A DNA stretch of 64,000 bases from NCBI GenBank assembly GCA_025526915.1, contig JAHLKH010000103.1, forward strand, positions 28,862 through 92,861, written 5' to 3'. Shown piece after piece: positions 21,858 through 33,467 of this stretch. Below the pieces are notes generated by a model, which did not search any database, had not been told where the DNA came from, and worked only from the letters and a program-made list of their open reading frames with translations. The stretch comes from Entophlyctis helioformis. Lineage: Eukaryota; Chytridiomycota; Chytridiomycetes; Chytridiales; Chytriomycetaceae. The translations under genes were made by a program, and so were the position numbers. Position 1 is the first letter of the stretch, and each line of letters begins with the position of its first letter.

Positions 21858-24800
21858 GCATCGTACCGCAGTCGGCGCGATCCAGCCCAGCGCACTCGAG
21901 CACACACAGCGCAGATTCGGCGCAGGCGCAGGCACACGCACACGCTGGCGGAGCTGCCGCCCACCCGCTGTCCCGCTTCTTCATCACGGGCAAATACTCG
22001 GACGCCGTTCTGCGTGTGCGCAGCCTGGCCGACACGGGTGCGTCCTGCCTGCTTGTATCTACATCTGCATCTGCCTGTATCTGCATCTGCCTTTGTCTGC
22101 CTATGCCACGACACCTCACACGGCACCTTGCACTGCTTGCCCGCACCGCCCGTCTCGCTTCATCGCGTCTGCGCCGCCATCGCTCGTCCCATCTCGCTGC
22201 TGTTCACAGCCCACGTCGTCGACGTGCCCGTGCATCGCATCGTGCTCGCTTCGCAGAGCCACTTCTTCGACACGCTCTTCTCGCAGGCGCCTGAAGACGA
22301 GGCCACGCTCGGCACGTTTGAAGAGCGCGCACGCCGCTGCGGCGTGTGGTCCGTCGTCGTGCAGAGCGACGCCCTCGTCCGCATCCTGCTCGAATGGCTG
22401 TATCTCCGCACGGCCGATCTTGCCCGCGACACCTGCTGGGGCGTTCTGGCCCTTGCCCGCTCCTTCTTCGTGTTCGACCTCGAGGACTACACGGGCCGGT
22501 GGATCGTCGACAACCTGCTGTCCAGCCCGGCCGGCACCCACAAGCCGGCGGCCGAATGGTTCGAGTACCTGCTCGCCGCATTCCACGCCCACGTGCCCGA
22601 CAGCGTCATCGAGTCGCTGGTCGAGGCCGCCGTCGTCGACGATCAGGCGCTGGATGCCGCTGCCCGCGAGGCCGACGATGCCACAAAGTCGTTCCGGCGC
22701 TACATGCTTCTGCGCAACCTGGTGCGCGCAGGCGATCTCGCCCGCAAGCCGCTCACGAACCACCAGGTGCGATTCATCTTCCGGTCGCTCGATCCCAGCC
22801 TGTGGGCCCGTGGCCAGCTGCAGCAGGCGTACATGGACGGGCTGCTGCCGCGGGACAAGGTCAGCGCGAGTCTGGCCGCCTGCGACTCGCGCAACAGCTC
22901 TGCTCCGATCTCGCCCATCACGCCCACGTCGCCGCCGTTGTCGGTGATCGCGCAGACTCGCCGCCTCTCCAAGATTGCCTCTGTGGCTGACTCGCCAGCC
23001 GCAAGCACAGTGCCGAATGCACCAGTAGCAGCAGCACCATCCGTCGCACCGACAGCAAGCACGACCCTTGCGTCTGACCCTGTCCGTGGTTCAAGCCATG
23101 CCACTCTCCGAAGCAAGGCGGATGGCGGAGATTGCGATGCAACTCAGCCAGTCCCCGCCGTGAGCACTGCCACAACAGCAGCATCGCACAGCAACGACGG
23201 CAGCAAGGCTCGAGTGAGCGCTGATCGCGAGCCAGACATGACAACGATCAAGCAAGCCACCATCCGTCCGTCGCGCCAGAGTCTCGCTGCACTCTTTTCT
23301 GGCGAGCCGGCGTCCCCGCAACTGACCAAAGACGATGGCATCATAGCACCATCGCTCACCACCGCATCTGCCGACTCAAGCATCAACGCGTCTGAAGGCC
23401 CAGCGGCCGCCAACCAGCCGACTGCTGCCCCGCTGCCTGGGTCGTTCCCGAGCGAGAAGATGGGAGACCATCCACGAGATGCCAGAGCTGCTGTCGCCCG
23501 TCTCTCCGTCTGACAGCCAGCAACCACCACACGCTGCGCCGTCCGACGAAAAGTCCACCACATCCCGCAGCCTCACCTCTTCGATCGCGTCGTCCATGTC
23601 AGCACTCTCGGATGTCGCCATGAGCGTGCTCATGTTGCAGCGACGCGAAGTGTCCACTGGCCAGCAGAATGGCGCGGACGCATCCGATGCCTCGGCTGTC
23701 AGCGGCGCGAGCTCCGAGAGCATCCTGCCCGCCTCGACGCTGTCGCCGACACCCAGCGGCGAGAATGGCGTGGACGTGAATGGCGACCAGCCAGACGAGC
23801 GGGCCGCACTGTGTGAGACACCTGAGCAGGGCATCATGGCCATTCGCGCACAGCTCGATCGCATGCTTGCTGAACAGCAGGACTTGTACGACCGCAAACA
23901 GGTGCAGGAGACTGAGTCTGCGACCCGCGCCTCCATTCCAGTCCTGCAGCGCAACAATGGCGACCTGCCCACCAAGCCGTCCACGCCGGATGTGCTGCGC
24001 CAAGTCAGTGCCCGGCTGCACTCGATCTCTGGCTCGACACCGTCGCAGCAGTCTGCGGATGAGCGGGACAGGGCGGTAGTCGACTATGTGATTGATCCTG
24101 CGTCGCTGCCGTCGCCACCACCGCCCTTTGAGGCATCACGGCACTCGACAACCCATGCCACGCGTGTTGATGCCGCATGGCCGACAGCAACGACTGCACC
24201 GTCAGCCGAGACGCAGAGTGCTGCTCCTCCCTATGAAGGCTGCCAGACCCGCGACACACACACGGAGCATGGCAAGTAACGGCCGCTGCTGCTCGCTCGA
24301 GGGAATGGCTTGAACTGACTCGTATCGTAACCAGACCACCGATCGCTGTACGATCTGAACAACCAGAGCTTCACAACCGTCGACGTGTTCCAGAACGGCG
24401 TGCGTGCCATCAGGTCGCCGCAGTCTCAGCAGCCCCAAGTCGCAGACGCAATGCTGCTGCGCGCCAGAAAAGCCCAGCAAGCCATTCAGATGCAGTCAGG
24501 TCTGGCACAGCAGCACAGTGCACGGCCGCCTCTAACCGGTGGCGATGCAGCCATTTACAGCAACGGTGTCGCGAATGGCGAGCAGCACAAGCAGCAGCGC
24601 ATGCATTACCAGCAGTACCAACAGCACCAGCACCTCCAGCCATACCAGCAGCCAGAGTATGCGATGCAGACACCGACGCAGGCGAACCGCAACGCTCCAT
24701 TCAAGCCGTCGCCCCAAGTGACATCTGCTGGCCGATCTTCGATTGGGTACCATCCCCTGCCGCAGCCTCCCATTGACGCACGACAGACTCGCAACATCGT

Positions 24801-25677
24801 CGTGCACAACCAGCAGCCGGCATCGTTTGCCCAACCCGCATTGCCGCCAAAGGAATCTGGCAACGCAAGCGGCAACCACGACACCATGAACAACCAGCAC
24901 CGTTCATGGCGCACAATGCAGCACGACGGCAACAGCAGCATGATGAGCGAACAGAGCATCGGCAATGTGTCCATGCGTCAGGACGGGCGATCCATCCAGC
25001 AACAGCACCAGACGGGCGGGGCCAACAAGACGTACACGCTCCGATCGTCGGCATCGACCTCGTTTTTGTCGTCCGCCATGGCAGCCGCAGCTGCAGGCGC
25101 GCGCGAAATGTCGCGGTCCACTCTCAAGAGCCTCAACAAGTCGTCATCCGATCTCGCCGGCCAACGGCAGCTGCAGCCACACTACCAAGCGCAACAGCCA
25201 TCCGCGCCAGAGTCTTTCCAGCAGAGGACGAGCGCATCCAGCCACGACCGACGGTTCTCCATGCCGCCTCCTGAAGCGTGCTCGTCGTTCATGGACGACT
25301 CGTCTGACCAGCTGGACGTGAGCGGGTCCAACAACAGATCGTTCCGCATGCTGCGTCTCAAACACGCCAGCCACCTGCCCGCCGGCGATCCCGCCCCGCA
25401 GCCTGTTATCCACCACGCCAAGCAAGGCCCGCCGCCCGTCTCGCCTCGACACGCCGGCACATCGTCGTCGTCAGTATCAATGGATATGGGCCGTGGACCA
25501 GGCGCCTTCAGTTTGTCGGTGAGCCATGCTGCAAGCTTCGACAATGGCCACAGACAGCCGCAACAGCAACAGCAACAGCAACAGCAGCCTGCATTGCCGA
25601 CGACTGGCACCATCAAGAAACGCATCTCGATTATGGGTCTCATCAAGGGTCTTGGCAACACTAGCCGTATTGAATGA
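21670..25677 (+). CDS. Large BTB/POZ-domain protein
   Basis: Exons recognised: about 21670-22037, 22210-about 23458, about 23460-24271 and 24335-25677, giving roughly 1250 aa. The BTB domain begins with FFITGKYSDAVLRV, is split by the first intron, and continues VDVPVHRIVLASQSHFFDTLF. BTB domains dimerise and often link substrates to Cullin-3. The rest is long, polar and Gln/Ser-rich, ending in a basic, likely conserved KKRISIMGLIKGLGN. Position 21812-21860 encodes polyglutamine. No in-frame ATG precedes the BTB exon, so a small upstream exon is missing. The intron at 24272-24334 starts with GC instead of GT (GCAAGT) and this restores the frame exactly. Near 23458 the frame shifts by one base without an obvious intron. 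I do not recognise an orthologue. Confidence 0.75.
21812..21860 (+). repeat. CAG/CAA repeat encoding polyglutamine
   Basis: A run of about 15 CAA/CAG codons in the first exon of the BTB gene, in the frame that leads into the BTB domain. The same bases read as Asn/Ser repeats in another frame. Confidence 0.85.
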
Positions 25678-25995
25678 AACACTCGTCTTCCTGTACACCA
25701 ATGACATGGATGGTCTGATCGGACGCGCACATTTCCGAGAGTCGTCGCGTTTGCAGAGCGTTCGGATGCCTCGAAAACGCGCATGAATGTGCGCATGCAT
25801 GGGGGAAAGATTGTGCGAAAGGTTGTGCCAAGTCACGCGTAATTTGACTTTTGGCTATTGCAAATGAACTTGGCCTCACTTCCGAAAATCCACGACTGTC
25901 CTGCTCCGCAATCCACTCGAACAAAGATGCAGTCGCGCAGTTGGATGCGTATGGTCATGATGGCGGAGTCACGGACAAAAAAGAAAAATAGAGAG
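25678..25995. other. Intergenic, BTB gene to tRNA-Pro(TGG)
   Basis: About 320 bp between the end of the BTB gene and the minus-strand tRNA. T-rich/A-rich stretches next to 25980-25990 serve as Pol III terminator for the tRNA on the minus strand. I see no gene here. Confidence 0.6.
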
Positions 25996-26068
25996 GGGGT
26001 CACCCCGGACTCGAACCGGGAGCCTCTCGCACCCAAAGCGAGAATCATAACCCTTAGACCAGTAACCC
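25996..26068 (-). tRNA. tRNA-Pro (anticodon TGG)
   Basis: A minus-strand 73-nt tRNA with anticodon loop TTTGGGT. The acceptor pairs GGGTTAC with GTGACCC through one T-G wobble, and the body is almost identical to the CGG and AGG proline tRNAs. T-runs follow on the minus strand (atttttctttttt), a strong Pol III terminator. The LINE fragment L4 begins 175 bp away on the right. Confidence 0.95.
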
Positions 26069-26194
26069 CCAACTCTTGTGAGATTCTCCGCCCGTACCGA
26101 ATATGAATCCACCTACTATCAGGATGGACTGAATCGTTTCTGCACTTGTTGTCACCATACCGACCGAATGGAAAGATGCATCAGACAGAGTGCT

Positions 26195-26242
26195 TTATTT
26201 GCGGCTTAGTAGTAGATATCCTCGTCTTCGTCGTACACGGTC
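26195..26242 (-). pseudogene. Possible 3' end of an unrelated gene behind L4
   Basis: Where LINE homology stops, the minus strand continues in one frame as TVYDEDEDIYY and a TAA stop, followed closely by AATAAA. The acidic tail and poly(A) signal look like the genuine end of a gene that was cut by the LINE fragment. The stretch is too short to identify and could be chance. Confidence 0.25.
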
Positions 26243-26674
26243 GCCGCGTATCTGTGGGTGTCCCACATTCTCGTGCGTTGCAATGGCACGTGCTGCTGCA
26301 AACCGTGCGTCCAAGCCACGCTGCCCGTGCGCTGTGCGGATAGCCACGATCCGCTCCTCTGTGCACTCGAGCGCAAAGTGCGCAATCTCCAGCGTGTTTC
26401 CCAGGTCCTCGCCGCACATGATGCAGCATGAGCCGTCACCAAACGGGTGGGCTGGGTCGAGCAGGTTGGCGTTGATAGCGCGGCGAGCCGTGTAGATGCC
26501 GCCCACGCGTGCAAGCATCAGGAACCGTGCACCTTCCGAGCGTCGCGGGTCAAAGACCGGATCTCGTATGATATTGGCTGTCTTCTGCATCTGGAACGCA
26601 GTGTAGATGGCAGCCGTATCGCACTTGCTGGCAGACTTGAGCGTGACAGCCTGGCCGTATGCCTTGAGGCGTGG
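26243..26674 (-). mobile_element. LINE fragment L4
   Basis: On the minus strand this encodes LKAYGQAVTLKSASKCDTAA through the CCHC-like knuckle to ATHENVGHPQIRGD, nearly identical to L1 and L2, about 430 bp. Both ends are cut: upstream of LPRLKAYG and downstream of QIRGD the sequence is unrelated to the element. It lies directly 5' of ankyrin gene B, in antisense orientation to it. Confidence 0.9.
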
Positions 26675-26814
26675 CAGGTCTGGACACTTTCTGCCAAGAC
26701 CGCTGCACAGCAAGCGAGCGAGCGGACCAGCAAAGCCAAGAGTGCCGCAGATGAACGCGGTCGCGCTTTTTGTTGTGGTTGTCTGGACAACCAAAGAGCG
26801 AGCAAGCGGCTGCG

Positions 26815-28338
26815 ATGTTGAAGGCAGAGCTTCACAGGAAGCGGCAGAGGAAGCGACAGAGGAAGCGACAGACGACAGTCGACGCAGACGCAGCTGCAGC
26901 AAGCGACGAGCAGCCTGTCGCCCTTGGCCGCACCGACATTGTGCTGGCTGTGGTCGAGCAGGTCGTTGGAGCGAGTGGCAGCCAAGCCGTCGAGTCAGGA
27001 CAGCCAGGACAGCCAGGACAGCCGCAAGAGCAGCCACCAGCCAAGCGACTCAAGACAGCAGCAGCAGTAACGACCGCACAGCCAGGTGTGCCTCGCTATG
27101 TGGTGCCGCCAGCCACCGGCGACCTTGCGTTCGGACGCAGCCACTGGGACGGCAAGCCCGCCGAGATCCACGCCATGATCCTCAAGCACGCCGGTCCGCT
27201 CACTCGCTTCCTCAACGGTCTCCTCGGCGACAAGACGACACTCGATGAGGCGACCAGGCTGGAGCTGTGGACCGATGCGTTCAAGATGGACTGGCAGGGC
27301 GATCTGGCTCTGCTGCCTGATGGTAGACCGACGGCCGACAACGGACTGTTCTTTGCACACTCTCGCTCCATGTACGATCGTCTCTGCAATCGCTTTCCTC
27401 GGTTCAACGAGATCGCCTTCAACTTTAACGACGACGAGCATGACAACTACGACGACCCGTTCGATGACCATCCGTTTTACAGCTGCAGTTTGATTCTCAT
27501 TCCCATGTGGCATGGCTGGCTCGATCTGTTCGGTTTTTGGTATCCGATCACACTCGCTCGGATGTCCATCCGCTTTGGATGCCTCGATCTGCTTAAGCAC
27601 CTCGAAAGCAAGTACAAGACACTCCAACGCTGGATGGCCAAGTACCCTCCCAATAGCGAGTTCTGGCACGGTGCCATTGACCAGGCAGCAAGCCACGGGC
27701 ATCTCGACGTTATCCAGTACCTGTTTAGTCTTGGTGTGACGGGATGCACGACGGATGCCATGGACTGGGCGGCCATGTTTGGCCATCTACACGTCATCAT
27801 CTGGCTCCACGAGAACACGACGGCAGGGTGCACAGATCGGGCGATGGATGAGGCGATTCAAGAAGGCCATATGCACGTCGTCAAGTGGCTCCTTACCAAC
27901 AGGACAGAGGGATGCCCGGAGGATGCCATGTTCCATTCTGCAAGCCGTGGTTGCCTTGATATGGTGCAGTGGCTTCATGGAACCCTCGGTGAAGAGCTCA
28001 CGCCCGAAGCACTTGATGAAGCCATCAGCTGGGGACGTTTGGACGTCGTCAAGTACATGCACTCGAAAGGCTGCCGTACATCATGCGATTTCGTCAAGGC
28101 GGCAGCCATAGCCGGCAATATCAAGGTTTTACGGTGCTTGTTGGATCTCGGATATGTGGCTGGACTCGAAGCACTTGTCTGCGCCAAGACTGCCGATATC
28201 GCCGATATCCTCCTCGGCAGCCTCACACTGCATCGGGTACAGACGCTGCTTGCAGAAGCGAAGCAGCAAGGTGACACCAACACAACCATCGAGCGACTCG
28301 AGTCAACCATCAAGAAGCTGCAAGCGTCAAGCATGTGA
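26815..28338 (+). CDS. Ankyrin-repeat protein B
   Basis: An intact 507-aa single-exon gene. The start at 26815 (MLKAELHRKRQRKRQRKRQ) gives a strongly basic N-terminus. Next come a short helical segment shared with C and E (LGRTDIVLAVVEQVVGASGS), GQPGQPGQP repeats, PPAKRLKTA (NLS-like) and the family core HWDGKPAEIHAMILKHAGPL. Six or so degenerate ankyrin units lie at about residues 300-450 (GHLHVIIWLHENTTAGCTD and relatives), and the helical tail ends KKLQASSM. It has no stop inside and is the best preserved copy besides A. Function and partner are unknown; a nuclear role is inferred from the basic motifs. Confidence 0.82.
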   Translation: MLKAELHRKRQRKRQRKRQTTVDADAAAASDEQPVALGRTDIVLAVVEQVVGASGSQAVESGQPGQPGQPQEQPPAKRLKTAAAVTTAQPGVPRYVVPPATGDLAFGRSHWDGKPAEIHAMILKHAGPLTRFLNGLLGDKTTLDEATRLELWTDAFKMDWQGDLALLPDGRPTADNGLFFAHSRSMYDRLCNRFPRFNEIAFNFNDDEHDNYDDPFDDHPFYSCSLILIPMWHGWLDLFGFWYPITLARMSIRFGCLDLLKHLESKYKTLQRWMAKYPPNSEFWHGAIDQAASHGHLDVIQYLFSLGVTGCTTDAMDWAAMFGHLHVIIWLHENTTAGCTDRAMDEAIQEGHMHVVKWLLTNRTEGCPEDAMFHSASRGCLDMVQWLHGTLGEELTPEALDEAISWGRLDVVKYMHSKGCRTSCDFVKAAAIAGNIKVLRCLLDLGYVAGLEALVCAKTADIADILLGSLTLHRVQTLLAEAKQQGDTNTTIERLESTIKKLQASSM

Positions 28339-28359
28339 TGAATGGACAGCCAAGACTCG

Positions 28360-28525
28360 CTCTTTGACGTTGGAATGAAGACGTGATTGTTGTGTTGGAA
28401 AGAGCATAGAAGACTCTCTGGCAATCTTCCAGTAATACCAGCCTACTACGGGACTCGGACAAGGGAATCCGTGCGAGCAGCATGTTTACTTGAATGTACA
28501 TGAGTGCATTGTTGCAAGTACTCGC
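28360..28525 (-). mobile_element. LINE 3'-end relic behind ankyrin gene B
   Basis: The 3' flank of gene B (from gaatgaagacgtgattgttg to gcaagtactcgcaca) matches the flank of gene A at 12160-12310 and, in reverse, positions 530-680. At the A locus this flank is continuous with the LINE tail. Homology ends near 28525; the next gene ends at 28598. Confidence 0.6.
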
Positions 28526-28597
28526 ACACCAGCCACAAAACAGGCTTGTTGTGCAGATCCGACTCGTTTATTGGTGGTATACATTAGCACGACGGTT

Positions 28598-31500
28598 TCA
28601 AGCATTGTTGTAGTGGCCAGACGCAATCTCGCGAATGACGGCAGCGTTGGCAGCACCAGTCGCATCCACAAGCTCGCCAAACACAGAGCCAGCCCGGCCG
28701 AGCAGCACATGCGGCGCATCAAACTCGGCAATCTCGCCCTGGTCAAGCACAAGCACGCGGTCAAACGCCGCAATCGTGTTGAGACGGTGCGCAATGCTCA
28801 GCACCGTCGTGTGTGCAAACTGCGACCGGATCGACTCTTGGATGCGCTTGTCGGCCTCGGCATCCACCGACGCTGTCGCCTCGTCCATGATGAGCACCTT
28901 GGGCCGCGCGAGAATGGCCTTGGCAAGACACAGCAGCTGGCGCTGGCCCATCGACAGGTTGGATCCGTTTTCCTCGATGGCCGCATCCAGCTTGTCCGTC
29001 TGCGCAGCCACGTAGTCCTTGAGACCCACGAGCGACAGCGACTCCCACAGCTGGTCGTCGGTGTATCCCGTCTGCAGCATGTCGAGGTTGGACCGCACAC
29101 TTCCCTTGAACAGCACGGGCTCCTGCGGGATGATCTGCAGGCGAGAGCGCAGCGTCTTGAGACCGAGCGTCGCAATGTCGCGGCCGTCGATGGTAATGGA
29201 TCCCTTGGATGCCTCCATGATGCGGAACAGGGCCGTCATGAGCGTGCTCTTGCCCGAGCCGGTGCGGCCGACAATGCCGACCTTTTCGCCAGGACGGATG
29301 GAGAGCGATAGGTTCTTGATGACGGCGTGGTCGGGACGCGAGTCATAGCAGATCTGCAGGTCGCGGATGGCAAGTGCACCAGCAGTCGGCCACTCGTCCT
29401 TGGTCGCAGGGTCGTTGGGCAGCAGGCGGGCAGCCTCGGACGGCAGGTCGTTGGCGTAGTGGTTGAGACGCTCGACCGAGTTGAAGGCAGCCTCGGTCTC
29501 GGCAACATTGCCCAAGGTGTTTACAACGTTCTCGCCAATCTTGAGAGCACCGAAGATGGCAAGACCCACGGCCGAGCCAGTGATGTTGTTGGTAGCACAG
29601 AGTGTGATGATGACGAGGACGATGGTGGACACGAGGAGCTGCAGACGAAGTGAGAGCCACGCACGCGAGCTGCGGAGGACCAGAACCGACTTGTTGAGCA
29701 GATCCATCTTGACGTGCTCAGTGGCAATGAATGCCGACTGTGCACCGTACGCATTGATGGTGGGGATGCCATTGAGCGACTCTGAGACGTGCGAGTTGAG
29801 CGGTGACTTCATGATGGACGACAGACGCTTGAGCTCGCGGTACGAAGCCAGGAAGTAGCGGTAGATGACGAACGCAAGGCTGAAAATGATGGCAAACTGG
29901 ACTGTTGAGAGAGTGTCAGTCGTAGAGTCGTGGATCAACACGGTCTGGTCAGTGGCAGCGGCGACTTACTCAGTAGAAGAGGGAGCGAGTATGCCATGAT
30001 AATGATAAGTGTGGCGAAACCAGCCAGGCATTCCGCGGTGTTGATCAGAAGCATGGCCATATTCAGATCAAGGTTGCGGACATCGGCAGTCATGCGGTTG
30101 AGGATGCGGCCGATGGGCTGGCCGTCAAAGAAGGACATGGGAGCGCGGACGAGGCCAGCCAGAGCAGAGTCGTGGAGCGTGATGGAAGATATGTAGCCAA
30201 CAATTGTGATGATGGTAAACATCAGGACTGGATGGGAGAGCGCATGGATCAGTTCTCTGGTACGCCGAAGACGGGCATGCATGCAACACAAGCAGGACGA
30301 CTTACTTATAACAAACATCTCCGCAGCACCAAGACCAATGTACAGCTTGTAGTAGTCGCCAAGTGCCCATCCCCACTTGTTGTCCGCCCAGATCGTGATC
30401 ATGATCTGCACCATGCTCGAGGCAGCCACAGAGAGAACAAAGAGGATGGCGAGCAGGCCAAAGTAAAAGGGACCGGCAGCGATAAAGTACGAGCGGAACG
30501 TATCAAGCTTGACGGCGCCAACGCGACGGTCTTCCATCGTGGCCTTTTCGGTCTTGTACTCCTCGATGGCCTTGATGATCTCGTCGTCCTCCTTGGCTTC
30601 CTCCTTGTCCTCTTCGCTGTCCTTGTCGTCTTCGTCGTCAAAGTGGTAGTCCTTCATGATGCCAGAGAGAGCGCTCTCGGGGACAGCCATGAGATCCTTG
30701 AACGTGCCCGTCTCGGCAACACGGCCGTTGTCAAGCACGACAACAAAGTCGACCTTGGGAAGCAGGTGCAGCTGGTGCGTGACAAGCACGACCGTCTTGC
30801 TCTTGAGCGTGCCGCAGATGGCCTCGTCAAACACCTTCTTGCCAACGTGTGCATCAAGTGCAGCGATGGGATCGTCGAGCAGGTAGATGTCGGCATCGCG
30901 AGCAATGGCACGAGCGAGTGCAACACGAGCCTTCTGGCCGCCAGACAGGTTGATGCCCTTCTCGCCAATCTGCGTGCCGAGACCGTTGGGGAGGATCTCG
31001 AGATCGTGCTCGAGGCACGAGGCAGACACGGCCTTGGCGATGTTGGGACGCACGGACTCGTCGCTGAACACAATGTTCTCCTCGATGGTGCCGGTCAAGA
31101 TCCACGGCTCTTGAGCGCAGTAGGCGACGGATCCGAAGACGGACGACGAGCCAGCTGTCTTACGCATGCCGCCAATGAGAGCAGACAGGAACGACGACTT
31201 GCCAGATCCAACAGAGCCAACGACAGCAACGAGCGAGCCGCGCGGGATGGACAGGTTGACGTCCTCGAGCTTGAACGGCTCCTGCTTGGTCGCCTCGGCG
31301 GTATCGCTCACGACAGCTACAACAATCGCCTTAAAGGACGCATCGTTGGAATTGGCAATGATGGCTGACTCGAGAGCTGGTGCAGGTTCCGCATCCTTCT
31401 TGTCGCCTTGCTGTGCAGGGGTGTCGGGCATGTCAGACTCTTCTTCGACGATCTCCCAGGTGAACGCAGCGCCGTCCATCTTGATGGCAGATCCGTCGTC

Positions 31501-33113
31501 CGACTGGTCCTCAGCAAGCATGGCAGTGATCTCGCCGTCCTGGATCTCAGGAGCGATCAGGAACGCGCTGACACGCTTGTAGCTGACAAAGAACTGCAAA
31601 GTGTCGCTGCAGACACAAACGGATACAGGGAGGAAGCCACATCGTCAGTTTACAACCGAAACACAATGCATGCACATGGTCCAAGTGCTGAGCACGACTC
31701 ACGTGAACACCTCGCCAATGTAAAACGTCGGAGCACAGACGGCCTGCAGAAGAGCAAGGATTCCAAAGATGTTGCTCGAGTTGATCTCGTTGCCAAAGCC
31801 AGCATACGCGATGATGGAGATGGGAGCAATGCAGGTCTGCTGGATGACTAAACCAGCAGTAATAAAGTTGAGCGGCACAATAAACCTGCGGAGAGCGGCG
31901 AGCTGCTGTGCACGAGCACCGAGGATTGCCGAGTGGAAAAACTCTTCGGCAGCCTGGTACTTGATGATCTTGACGCCTGTAAGTGGCGATGCGAGGAGTT
32001 GGATGCAGACTGTCAGCACAAGAACAATGTGTGCAATGCAATGCAAGCATGGCAGGCAGGCTCACCGTAGAGGAACTCGCGAAGCTTGCGAGTGCGCAGA
32101 TCCATGATCTCCATGTAGTCATCAATGGCAGCGCTTTGGATGGGACCCATGGCGAGCACAAAGAAGAAGAAGAAGAAGAACACGCCGATGGTGACCCAGG
32201 TCGCGACGCCAAGCACGCGGCCAAGGAAGTAGAGACCGATAACGATCTGCACGATGCCGCCAATGAGCATGAGCAGGACGGGCGGGAAGTTTATGACGGT
32301 ATCGGCATCGGCATCGACGAGCGAGTTGATCTTGCCGGCCGAGAACTCGCCGCGGGCCTTGGGCGAGAGGCGGAGCGACTTGCCAAAGATGGCGTCAATA
32401 ATGACAGCGCGCAGGGACATCGTAAAGTTGAGATCGACGGCGGTTTCGGCAGCACGAAGGAGGACGAGGACGAGGTTGGCGGCAAAGAAGAGACCGGCGA
32501 GGCCGTAGACGTTGGCGATGAGCAGGCCAGGAGCATCAGGGCCGACAAGGATGGCCGTGATGATCTGCGGCACAAGGAGCGGGATCAGGATGTTGGCCGT
32601 GACTGTGAGCGCACTGATGAAGAAGAGAGAGGTGCTGCATGTCGCGAAGTGAATGGCAAGTGGTGGATGAGCGGTGCAGTGCAATGTGAGCCAAAGGTCT
32701 GTGTCGGAGTTGCAAGAACGACGGGGTGGCGCAATCAGCTTGCCAGTAAGAGTGCACTTACAAGTAGCCGATGTACGACAAAGCGAGCGTGGTAAAGAGC
32801 GACGGCGGCTTGACCTGCTGCGGGTTGGCAGAGTGGGCTCTGAGCTGGGCCCAGAAGCCATCGAGAACCTTGGCAATACTCTCGGCCTTGTCGTTGTTGC
32901 TCAGGTCGGGCAGATCCTGCATGCAAGTGTCAGCGTCGGCATTCGGTTGCAAGCAGCCAGTGGACAGAGCGGCCTCAGACGCACGTCTTCCTGCAGCGGA
33001 CGCTTGTAGCCGAGCGATAAGGTGGGCGACATCCACGACATGGTGACGAACGAGAACACATTGCGCTTGATCTGCGTGCGGACAGTGGAAGCGGGAGCGT
33101 TGCGGGTATCCAT
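28598..33113 (-). CDS. ABC transporter, ABCC/MRP type
   Basis: Seven exons on the minus strand: 33113-32985, 32916-32762, 32634-32066, 31976-31703, 31606-30306, 30227-29970 and 29901-28598, phase-consistent, 1329 aa. It is a full transporter, TMD1-NBD1-TMD2-NBD2. NBD1 has Walker A GSVGSGKSS (about residue 506), signature LSGGQ (595) and Walker B IYLLDD (616). NBD2 has Walker A GRTGSGKST (1108), a variant signature LSMGQRQ (1211) and Walker B VLIMDEATASVD (1233). NBD1 shows DDPIAALD in place of the catalytic Glu, as is usual in the degenerate first site of ABCC proteins. Such pumps export conjugates and drugs at plasma or vacuolar membranes. A GAA-type repeat (32160-32181) encodes about eight phenylalanines in a membrane helix. 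No extra N-terminal TMD0 is present. Confidence 0.92.
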
Positions 33114-33455
33114 GCTGGTCTATGCGGAGTGTGGGGGCAGAGTGCAGCATGTTGAGCAGGGCGATGGTCGCTCTTTTATTGAAGGATGCAGTGCACAGCA
33201 GTGAGGTGCAAATTTTACTGTCACGTAGGCGAGAGTTGGTGACGACGATGACAGCGATGACAACGATGACGTTGAACGGTAGGTGGCCGTAGTCCTCTGA
33301 TCGGCGTGCAGCAGACTGACGGCACAGCCACCATGGCAGCATGCGTGTCCTTTTACGGCATCCCACCGCCCTCGCTCATCGACATCAAGCAGCTGCCCGT
33401 CACCACGCCTGTGCAGGGCCACTTTGGCGCACTCGACACGCTCAAGGAATTCAGC

Positions 33456-33467
33456 GACAGCGACACG
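33456..33467 (+). repeat. Target-site duplication of L2, left copy
   Basis: GACAGCGACACG, repeated exactly at 35860-35871. It is followed by AC and a run of seven T, the element's A-tail seen from the other strand. Confidence 0.9.

Noticed and set aside
30172..32795. Long + strand readings over the ABC transporter
   Set aside because: Antisense to seven phase-consistent exons with Walker and signature motifs.
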